This document shows, piece by piece, positions 1 to 8,400 of a DNA stretch of 12,938 bases (position 1 is its first letter; the number at the start of each line of letters is the position of its first letter). The stretch lies in contig JABYQS010000803.1 of the NCBI GenBank assembly GCA_022592435.1, positions 1-12,938 on the forward strand, written 5' to 3'. Origin of the DNA: Cerioporus squamosus. Lineage: Eukaryota > Basidiomycota > Agaricomycetes > Polyporales > Polyporaceae. The notes under the pieces were generated by a model. It was not told the DNA's origin. It did no database searches and saw only the letters and a list, made by a program, of their open reading frames with translations. Position numbers and translations under genes: made by a program.

Positions 1-92
1 GGTTGGCAGTGCGGAGCGGATCCCCGGTCGCGAAGCGCATCAAGCAGGAGCCCGACACGGAATACATTTCCCTGCTGTCAGACTCGGATTAG
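1..92 (+). CDS. C-terminal end of an unidentified protein (partial, 5' end outside)
   Basis: Reading from base 3, the frame is open to a TAG at 90-92 and gives 29 residues ending in KRIKQEPDTEYISLLSDSD. I do not recognise the protein. Seen directly: a basic patch, then IKQE, which fits the SUMO-attachment consensus (hydrophobic-K-x-E), and an acidic tail with ISLL flanked by D and S, resembling a SUMO-interacting motif. Such tails are frequent in fungal nuclear proteins, so a nuclear or chromatin role is a guess. Its stop overlaps the stop of the convergent minus-strand gene at 89-91. The evidence for coding is the open frame and the protein-like acidic tail; nothing upstream is visible. Confidence 0.5.
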   Translation, partial: LAVRSGSPVAKRIKQEPDTEYISLLSDSD

Positions 93-1788
93 GAGGTTAA
101 ACCCGCCATACGGGACGTCGCGAACCATGTCAACTCAGTTTCGTGTGCATATTGCAATCTCTGCCTCAGGGTACCGTTGTATAGTGTCAATTTTCCGATG
201 GATAAGGGCGCGAGAGACAAGCGTGAGGTCCTGAGGAGAGCATGAATGCCACATCTTCGAACTTGTGCGAGCATCTGACACTCACCTGGGCATAACTGCA
301 TACGTTGCCGACTCGACAGAAGGCCGAGCTCCTTCGTTCGGGGCGTGCGAATCAGCTGTAGGGGGTCGACGTCCATCCGGAACACGAGGGCGTCCAGCAG
401 CAGGAGCAAACCATCTGAGATCGCGGAGATCCGCAGTCTCGCACTGGATCCGAGAGCGGGACGGGCATGAGAATGATAGATTCGCCGTGGAGCATCTCGA
501 GAGCGTGGGTCTTTACTACGGAATTGAATCCGCATGGGTTCTCCAGCATCTCGGCGATTGTTATCGTGACCTTGTCTTCGAACGAGAGCGGTCGGTCCAC
601 GGATGGCGCTGTCACTGACGCGACCTTGAGATTCGTGGTCGGGCCCCTCGTATTAAAGGCATCCCAGGCAGCGTGAGGCGTGAGGCCTTTCAACCTCGTC
701 CTGCGCAAGTCAGATGGACGAGTGACTGCGATGCAAACATGTAGTACTCACGCTACTGCATAGAACTCCGACCACGTCCATGGCTCGAGATAGTTGATTC
801 CAATAAGGATCATGTGTTGCCCTAGCATGATCCTGTCGCTGACAAGTTGAGCCGTGCTGACATATAGTTCCGCTCGAGAAGGAATGTGACAGGGAAAGAC
901 TGGCCGGGGGCAAGGTCGCACAGGATGATACAACGGGACAGTTCTGGATGACGGCTGGCTAGCTGACGATAATTCGAAACGGAAGGCGTTGTTGAGGAGT
1001 AGATGCGTTCATGAAACGCATGGAGAATGCTCCCGTCGTAGAACAGAACGCTGTCTCTTTGGGAGACTAGTCGAACCATCGCATAGCGCATGAAGGTCGA
1101 CTTGCCTGATGAACCATGAGAGGTGGACATACGCAAGTGCTTCCGACTTACCGACTCCGCCCCATCCCAACAGCAATAAGCCCCCACTAGCATGCCGATC
1201 GAACAGATCATTTTCTCCGAACTCCTGGACGCGCTCCTGGTAAGAGCGCGTGATCTTATCGAAGAGGTACTTGGACCGAACTAGGATGGTTCGAGTTGAG
1301 ATGTCCGGGGCTTCCGATTTGGCAAAGGCGAAGAGACTTTCGGCACGATCATCGTAAGGTAGATAGACGAACTCGGTCTCTCTTCGTCGAAGAGATGAGT
1401 ATATGCGGGGTTCTGTCATGCTGAATAGCTCACATATGATCCACCTCGTCGACATCGCAATGCGAGTAGGCCTCCGACGGCGCCGCCCACCATCATCCAT
1501 GTCTTGCAATCGGGAACATAGAGTCGGTCATGGATGAGTGGGAGATTCCCACGTATGCGATCCATAAGCCATTGGTAGACATGCTTATCCGGAGGACTGA
1601 GTTGTTCGACTTACGATGACTGTGAACGGACTGATATCCCCTGGGAGACGTAGATGAGGGCTGTTAATTCATGAACCCGCACAAGGAGAACGTACCTGCT
1701 CATCTTGTGCTTCTTCAGAGCTGAGGATACTTGACCTGGCGAACGTCGTGCCCGTCGTAGAGGGAGAGCTGGGGGGACTATCTGACAT
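89..1788 (-). pseudogene. P-loop NTPase of an expanded agaricomycete family, reading frame disrupted
   Basis: Inferred exons (minus): 1696-1788, 1434-1640, 1152-1377, 752-1105 and 89-700, with introns of 55, 56, 46 and 51 nt. The best-supported splice is 1106-1151 (GTAAGT...CAG), which assembles a Walker A motif GWGGVGKST (about residues 171-179). A Walker B-like CIILCD follows near residue 239, then PWTWSEF. This order resembles large polypore families of P-loop proteins often annotated as Crinkler- or RHS-like. The N-terminus is a Ser/Thr/Pro-rich leader, then a domain with PPDKHVYQWLMDRIRG. Three lesions: an in-frame TAA at 1611-1613, and one missing base each near 879-883 and 446-447. Supplying those two bases makes all exon phases agree and gives a frame of 498 codons ending at TAA 89-91. 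Without the second, the frame stops at 352. The donor 1428-1433 with a GAG acceptor is the weakest splice. Either a decaying copy or a gene damaged by assembly errors. The exact function of the family is unknown to me. Confidence 0.62.
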
Positions 1789-2259
1789 GGTCGAAGAGGA
1801 GTTCGACTCGGGATGCATCGATGTGACGTTCGAGTCCTCGTATACCGAGCCTTGGGCTTTATGCAGAGCGAGATGGGTTCCAAAGGCGCGTCGATGCTAG
1901 TCGTTCCTAGAGGTTCATGCTCAAGGGGACGTTCTCCCAAACACCCTGAACGTTGAACGTAACGTTGAGACTCGGCATTCGCCAGTGCTCGGTTGGTGCT
2001 CGGCATCATCCTGCCCGCATAGCCACCACCACACTATTAACCCTAATCATCGCGAGCGAGTCTGCATGCGCCATTCCCAACTGGGGACTCACTGCGATGG
2101 AAGGGATGCCTAGTAGGTATATGCATAGTATGGGTGGAGACTGGCCGTCCGCTGCGGCCGCCCGAGCACTATACTATACATGAAAGCGACTGTATCAGAT
2201 AGGCATACATATAGATAGCAAAGCACATACAGTGAGCAATCTGACAAAAACGAGGCCAT
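1789..2259. other. Intergenic gap between P-loop gene and DPH1
   Basis: This 471-base stretch lies upstream of the minus-strand P-loop gene and downstream of the DPH1 stop, so it should hold the promoter of the former and the 3' UTR of the latter. Short open frames exist on both strands but none shows a recognisable motif, convincing splice partners or a good start context. Three closely spaced copies of AACGTT or AACGTA lie at 1949-1966. An AT-rich stretch with several TATA/ATAC repeats lies at 2117-2225. No RNA gene or transposon end was seen. Confidence 0.6.
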
Positions 2260-4048
2260 CTAGTACACAGCCTTCACTCTCGCCACCGCCCAAGGACTGC
2301 TAGCAGAGTAGAAATCCATGGGGTACACCCCGCCCTTCTTCGCCCTCTCCTTCACGTCGCCCTCCCCGGCTGCCATCCACCCGACTGCCTTGCCTACCGC
2401 CACCGCCGTTTCGTATGGGCTCAACAGCGGCCGTTCGAACGCATATCCCCAGTCGATCGACAAACGCGGACATGATGTCTGCACGAACGCCGCGATGTGC
2501 GGGTTGAACAGCGCGAGTTTCGCGGGTGAGAGTTCGGAGAGGAGGATCGGCATGTAAAGTATGGGTGTCGAGGCCTGCGCGAGCTGTTGTGTGATTGCCC
2601 GGAGCTGCTTGAAGCTACCCTGACGTCCGAGCGTTCCGAGAATGACGCCCCACATGGGCGGTTCCGGCGACGGTGAGACAGGTGAGGGAGGAGGTTGAGA
2701 GGTGATGCTCCGTCGAGCGCTCTGAACGGCTTGGTCACGCACGGTGCGCATCTCGACATGGTCGTACCGCTCGCGAGTGAACTTCTTCGAGTACGGGTCA
2801 TAGCGGAAGGCGGGGACGGTAGGATTTGCAATCATGATGGACTCGAGATGGAACCGACCATCTCCGAGGTATCTAGCATGCGGATGAGTGTCAGCTGGGT
2901 TATGGCAAACTTGACGACGGCACGTACATGAGGGCATCGACGTCGTTCAGCTGGGGGGCCGTGCATCCAAGGATCTCTCCCGGCGAAAGGGGTTTCGATC
3001 TTGGTATTGAGACGTCGTACCGTCCAGTCCATAACCGAGGCTGCCCGACAGCCTGGCTTGATTCGCCCGAGCCGTCTGTCGGGCCCTCAATCAACCCGGC
3101 GGGCATCAGAGGCACCTCCGCATTGATGCTTTCGACCGACAGCTCATCCTTCAGATTGGAAAGCGCTGAGACGAACTGGATAGTGGACACTAGTGCCAGG
3201 CGGGTGAGCTCGTAGGGTGATGAGGAGTGTGATTGGGGTGCAGATTGGTCGGCGGGATCGTTGGGGTCGTGTTCGTCCGACGGAGGACCCTCTATTCGCA
3301 AGTGACCTCCGCAATTTAGATGTCGCCCAGCTGGTATTTGCGAACGCTCCTCCTCCGAGTCGAGCAGCGACTCGTGAAAGCGTTGTCGGTCGTTGGGGAA
3401 GTTGAGCCGTATAGTTTGGACAAGATGGGAGGAGTCAATGGCGATCTCTACGAAGACGTATAGTGTCTTGATCGTTGTCTGGTCAATAGGGACTTGAAGG
3501 AGAGGGGTCATTATGGTAAGACTTAGTCACGCAATAGGGTACGCACCGAGACAACTGTGTCCATAGTGGACAAGCATATCGCAACCGAGCGCCACGGCCG
3601 TGTAGTCGTCGATACAGCAAGCCCCGTATGTGACATCACCCATTATCACGGCGAGTGCATTTGTGAAGCTAGACGCATACGCAGTTCAGAGGGTGTGCCA
3701 TGAATTCGAGAAGGCATGAGATGCGCACCGTTCAATGATATCTGCGATCGTGCAGGCGAACATCTGAAGACCCTCCGGCATCTGGAGCGCGACCATCTTC
3801 GCTTGATTCTTGCGAACGTGGTGGATCGTTTTGTGTATCTCAAACGAGTAGTTTGAGGGAAGTTGCTTGATTGCTGCATTGAGCTGCGCGTCGTTCAGAA
3901 TGTCGTGTGGGATCTGGTTTGCAACGACGGGAGAATGGCCGGGCTTGGATGGTTTTGCAGTCTTGCTCCCAACGAACCTCTTTCTCGGCTTGGTCGCATT
4001 CTTCTCTGTGTGCGCAGCAGCCGTCGACGGTCCCGCTGCGTCTGACAT
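2260..4048 (-). CDS. DPH1: DPH1, diphthamide synthase subunit (2-(3-amino-3-carboxypropyl)histidine synthase)
   Basis: Four exons (minus): 3729-4048, 3547-3668, 2928-3492, 2260-2872; introns of 60, 54 and 55 nt. All phases agree and give 539 residues. In the known pathway Dph1 pairs with Dph2 as a radical-SAM-like [4Fe-4S] enzyme that transfers 3-amino-3-carboxypropyl from SAM to a histidine of EF-2, the first step of diphthamide synthesis in the cytosol. Seen here: [76 protein letters not shown] and [20 protein letters not shown]. The three expected cluster cysteines are about C124, C324 and C470. It is longer than usual family members (about 420-450 by memory) because of hydrophilic insertions around residues 180-240, 275-305 and 385-410. 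The start at 4048 is chosen because MSDAAGPS begins a normal basic leader; upstream in-frame ATGs run into the divergent gene. Intact, with no frame problem. Confidence 0.96.
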
Positions 4049-4334
4049 GGTAAAGTCGTGAAGAAGAGTGATGGTCAAATGCAGAACTCCCGCCTCGAGA
4101 GCTGCAGACTCAGAGCTCAAAGACGAGATCGGTAAGACAGATCTCAGATTGGCCTTGCACCGTTCGGGCGCTAACACCACGTCACACAGCACGCTGGCGT
4201 GACCCTCTGTGACCCAGGTAGAACGTGACTCTCCCGCGTCGACTTCGAGTTGTCCTGCCGCTGCGTCTGCTCCTCCGCGTCCTGTTCTGCGTCTCCCGCT
4301 TTCTGTCTTTCCCTCATCGTCCGCTACTCCCGAC
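4049..4334. promoter_or_regulatory. Shared divergent promoter region of DPH1 and RNPS1-like gene
   Basis: The two start codons face away from each other across 286 bases, so both promoters and 5' UTRs must lie here. An ATTGG at 4148-4152 is a CCAAT box on the minus strand, and an ACGTCA at 4179-4184 is a CRE-like half site. The right half (about 4225-4330) is rich in CT and CG, as is common in fungal leaders. No clear TATA box was seen. An in-frame ATG at 4209 could extend the RNPS1-like protein by 42 residues, but that extension looks like translated leader. Factor binding is inferred only. Confidence 0.6.
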
Positions 4335-5270
4335 ATGTCGACCCGAGGCAGGTCTCTCTCGCCACACCCTCTCAGAGACGAGGATGTCGACATGGACAAT
4401 GGCTCCCCGCCCGCGAAGTCCCATGCCAAAGTGGTCGTCGTAACAAACCTCACCCGCAATGTGGTGGAGTCCCACCTCAAGACAATCTTCGGCTTTTACG
4501 GGGACATTGTCAAGATAGACTTACCTCTCTATGGCAAATGTGCGTACCCGCATACGCGTTACCTATCCGTGTCCTTACCCCATGTCGTCACAGCCGGCCA
4601 GAACAGAGGCAAGGCCGCCCTCGAGTACATCGACGCCTCCTCCGCTCAAAAGGCTGTCTCCCACATGGACGGCGGCCAGCTCGACGGCAACATCGTCAAG
4701 GTCGAACTCTCAGAGCTCCCCGTGCGCTCCCGATCACGCTCTCGCTCCCGTTCTCCCCGCCCGCCCCCGCGCGCGTCGCGCTACGGCCGCGCGAAGTCTT
4801 ACTCCCGCTCCCCTTCCCGCTCGCGCTCTCCTCCTCCCCCACCTCGTGGTGCTCGCCGAGGTGGCTACGGCCGCTTTGATTACCCCCGTCGCCCGCCACC
4901 AGGCGGCCGCAGGCCCCCGCCCCGCGACTCGTACCGCGACCGTCGCTACTCGCGCTCCCGCACTCGCTCCAGGTCGCCTGCCCGCCGGGTTGGCGATCGT
5001 CTTGGTCCAAGAAGGAGGTCGCCGAGCTACGAACGGGGTGGCACGGGCTACCGTGGCCGCTCCAGGAGCTACTCTGTCGCGTCCAGTCGATCGCGCACCC
5101 GCTCGCTCACGCCTCGTTCTCGCTCACGTTCTCGCTCGCGCTCGTACTACTCTTCCTCTGCATACTCTCGCAGCAGGAGCCGCTCTCGGTCTCCCAGCCG
5201 GGGCAGGAGGAGTTACAGTCGCGATGACATCCGAGACAGCAGGTCGAGGTCTCCCCCTCCCCGGGACTGA
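4335..5270 (+). CDS. RNPS1: RNPS1-like RRM and RS-domain splicing/EJC protein
   Basis: Two exons, 4335-4539 and 4594-5270, give 293 residues. The intron (4540-4593, GTGCGT...CACAG, 54 nt) is inferred because the RRM reads [19 protein letters not shown] only when it is removed. A single RRM spans about residues 32-109, with RNP2-like VVVTNL (34-39) and RNP1-like GKAALEYI (74-81), followed by [10 protein letters not shown], a phrase typical of RNPS1/SR45 proteins. From about residue 113 to the end the protein is almost entirely [10 protein letters not shown] and RGGYGR-like repeats: an RS domain with an arginine/glycine part. RNPS1 proteins act in the nucleus in splicing and in the ASAP/PSAP complexes linked to exon junctions, with the RS domain phosphorylated by SR kinases. 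The head-to-head neighbour is DPH1. Another SR protein with one RRM is possible but less likely given the RRM sequence. Confidence 0.9.
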   Translation: MSTRGRSLSPHPLRDEDVDMDNGSPPAKSHAKVVVVTNLTRNVVESHLKTIFGFYGDIVKIDLPLYGKCAYPHTRYLSVSLPHVVTAGQNRGKAALEYIDASSAQKAVSHMDGGQLDGNIVKVELSELPVRSRSRSRSRSPRPPPRASRYGRAKSYSRSPSRSRSPPPPPRGARRGGYGRFDYPRRPPPGGRRPPPRDSYRDRRYSRSRTRSRSPARRVGDRLGPRRRSPSYERGGTGYRGRSRSYSVASSRSRTRSLTPRSRSRSRSRSYYSSSAYSRSRSRSRSPSRGRRSYSRDDIRDSRSRSPPPRD

Positions 5271-5401
5271 TACTTGGTCCTTCGGTCTCCATATACGCTT
5301 TGCTTTGTTCCTACGTAGTTCCCTCAAAAATCTCTCGTGTAAAGACCATCCAGTATATCGTTGCGCTATGCTAAATGTACATATTATCTAGTGAGATAGT
5401 G
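5271..5401. other. Convergent 3' intergenic spacer
   Basis: These 131 bases separate the stop of the RNPS1-like gene (5270) from the stop of NPC1 (5402), so both 3' UTRs and polyadenylation sites must share this space or overlap. It is AT-richer than the flanking coding sequence. No canonical AATAAA was seen; an AT-rich run with TAAATGTACATATTAT lies at 5370-5388. No other feature is visible. Confidence 0.55.
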
Positions 5402-8400
5402 TCAGTCGCTCATGGCAGAGTCGTCATCCGCCAAGAAAGGCCTGTATTTGGGTATTGTCAGACACATAGGCCTCTCGAGTCAGATGGAGTGGTACTCACG
5501 TATACTCGTAATCGTTGCGGATGGCATGGGACATCCACTCCTCGTCGGCTTCTTGCTGGGGGAATCCAGAACCACCAGCCAAGCTGAGAACGACCGGCAG
5601 GAGCACCAGCCCGTGTAGTGCGCCGGAAATGATGAGGGTAATCCACATGCGGAAGTAGTAGATCTGAGCCGACGCGTCAGTGAGGGTCGCAGCAGAGGCT
5701 CAGGCTACATACCTCCAAGAACTTCGAGCGTGTAAGTGCAAGCACGCACATTCCGATGAGCTTCGTGAAGGTGATGCCAGAGAGCACCTGCAAGCACTAT
5801 CAGCATCCGAATACATCATTGCAACCTCGATAAGACTCACCGAAGGCCCAACGTCCACAAGAGCGATCCACATCCGCTCGTCGCGCTCCTTCTGCCCCGC
5901 AGGGTGGTCCACCGGCAAGCCCGAGCCAGCACTCATGAACGCCCTCGCGACATGCGCACAAAACTCGACCGCGATGCCCAAAGATATGACCAAGTTCACA
6001 AGACTAATCGCGTTCAAGTCAATGCCCCACACGCCCATGACGCCCATGACGGTAACGACCGTCAGCGCGACGACGCTCGTCACGATTGTCCCCGTGCGCC
6101 ACGAGCCCAGGAGGAGCGCGGTGACGAGGAGGACTGCCGCAAGCCCAAGCCCGAGGATCTGCTCCGTGATGGGCACGAGGTGCGCGAACTGGTCGAAGAA
6201 GACGTAGTGGAGCGAGTACGGGAACACACGCGCGCCCGTCGCCGCCGCGAGGTCGTCCGCGACGCGGTGCGCGGCCGCGAAAGAGTTGATGAAGTCCGCC
6301 TGCGACTTGAGCGGGGTGTGGAATGTGCGGAAGTGGGAGGCGACGACGTCCGTGCGATCCTCGGAAAGCGCAAGCGCGTCGCCGAACGAGGCCCTTCCGG
6401 CGAGCGGGCAGTCCTCGTCCGTGGGGGACACGAGCCACTGACGCAGGTACATCATGAACTCGTCACCCTCAGGAAGGCCACGCATCGTGATGTTCCATGC
6501 TGGGTCATGATCCTTATAGCAGACGTGGCAGCGCCGAGGTGACTCGCCGGAGCCGCAGAATGTTGTAGGATCGTTGTTGCGGACGCGACAGCACTTGTCC
6601 TTGTTTGGATCGAGCCAATTGAAGTAGTCGTCGATCCAGGACGCAGCAGGTTGCGAGATGTAGGAGACCTCTGGACGTCCACGCTCGAGCTCGAGGGTGC
6701 TGGCGATGGAGAAGGGGGCACATGTGGTGAAACGGCCCCAGAGCTCCCTCTGGCCAGGGCGGTGAGTTACGTCGATATCATGGGACGACGAAGTATACCG
6801 GGGGCCCCAATGTCGAGGTAGGCGTCGACACTGTCGAGTAAGGGATCAAGTAGGATTCCGAGGGGAAGGCCAGCCGCTGATCTACATACACAGTCAATAC
6901 AATCCATTTCCCTGGAATTTTATGAGACCCACCGAAACCGAGTTGGATGTGCTGGATAGAGATAACTGAAGCGACCAGCATGCCACCGAATGTCAGGAGC
7001 ACTACGCCCTTGACGAGCGGCTTGAGCAAGAGAGGCGCATAGTACTTCCTGATGACGCGAGCAAGGAAGCTTAGGCCGCTACCAGTAGGAGGCGCCTCCA
7101 GCAGTGCAATCCGGGGTGGCAACCTGACGCAGGGGAAACAATCCACACGGTGGGACTGCGAGACCACGTTACTTGGATGAACCTCAGATATACCAGGCAA
7201 GTGCTCACCTCGACACGCTTCAAATCCACGACCAATGCGCTCACGAACACAGTCATCTGCAGCAGCGCGTTCAAGAACACGCTACCTGCGGCGTACAAGG
7301 CGAAGTTGCGGACAGCCGGCATTGGGACAAGCGCACCCAACGCGAACGCCGTGGTCTCCGTCACTGTGCTTAGCAAGATCGACGGGCCCATCTTCGCAAG
7401 GGTCCTCGCCACGCGCTCCTCCGCCGCAAGGTACTGTGGGGTAGACTGGGCGTCGAGCGACTCGTCGCGTTCGTGGTCGAATTGGGACTCAAACCCAGAA
7501 CGAGGGCGTGACTGAGTCGGGCTCATTGGGGTATCCGAATACGCCCAAGTAGGGGTGATGGTTGAGCTCGCATTGGGACCATGCAGGAGGTTTTGCCTGT
7601 CGAGCTCGTGTACGAGGATAAAGACGTTATCGACGCCTACGGCAAGGACGAGGAAGGGGATGACCTCTGCGATGATGAGAGTGACCTTCACGCCGACAAA
7701 GGAGAAAAGGCCGACGGAGGATGAGACGGAAAGGATGACCAGTGCGATACCGAACAGACCCAGGGTGAACTTGGAACCCACGAACAATCCGCGCGGCAGG
7801 CGGGGGAAGATGGTAGGTGCAAGACGGGAGTCGAGGGAGAGTGTGGACGACGCGGAAGTCTGGGAGAAGAACTTGGGCAGGTTCGTCGCCCATTGCACGA
7901 GGCACCCCCACAAGCTTTCTTCGTCGCGCGTCCCCGAACCATTGCCAAGGGTCAGCGCGACGTAGAAGAACATAGCCACGTATGAGAGAACGACGATCTT
8001 GATATCCGTGTTCGTGCTCTTGTTGATCTCTTCCTCGAGCGAGATACCAGTGGACCACGCGATCTCGAGACCGGCCTCCTCTGGGGCTCTCTGGCTGAGG
8101 TCCTCGAGATAGTTGCGCAAGGTGTACTCCCACTCCATCGCCTTCGCCTGTTCCTCTAAGTCCAGAGAGTCCGGCACTACGTAGGTAATCACCATGGCCT
8201 TCGCATCCAGGTATTCTTTCGCGCCATCTTCATCCTCCGGGACCGAGCCCAGGACCATTTGCGGTGCAAGGGGCTGCTGGAAGTCAGGAAGACAGTTGAC
8301 CGGCTGCTTAGCGCAGCTGACCAAGTGGGGAGCCCATGTCTCCGGATCGTAGGAGTAGATGTCGTTTCCAAACCAAGCCATGACGGACTGGACTACACAG

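Noticed and set aside
1595..1612. An 18-nt intron (GTAAGT...CTCAG) that would remove the in-frame TAA of the P-loop gene
   Set aside because: It keeps phase, but it is far shorter than the other introns here (46 nt or more) and has no room for a branch point.
1953..2183. Small plus-strand frame of 76 residues in the P-loop/DPH1 gap
   Set aside because: No recognisable domain, mixed composition and no supporting splice or promoter signal.
4209..4334. N-terminal extension of the RNPS1-like protein by 42 residues
   Set aside because: In frame, but the translated part looks like leader sequence; the ATG at 4335 starts a normal [10 protein letters not shown] tail before the RRM.
4531..5391. Second long plus-strand frame overlapping the RS domain
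   Set aside because: Low-complexity RS codons keep other frames open; this frame lacks the RRM and any motif.
5904..6542. Long plus-strand frame rich in Arg and Glu
   Set aside because: It lies opposite conserved NPC1 coding sequence; the composition is what the complement of GC-rich codons produces.
7555..7965. Plus-strand frame opposite the NPC1 sterol-sensing domain
   Set aside because: Antisense shadow of a strongly conserved exon, with no motif or splice partners.
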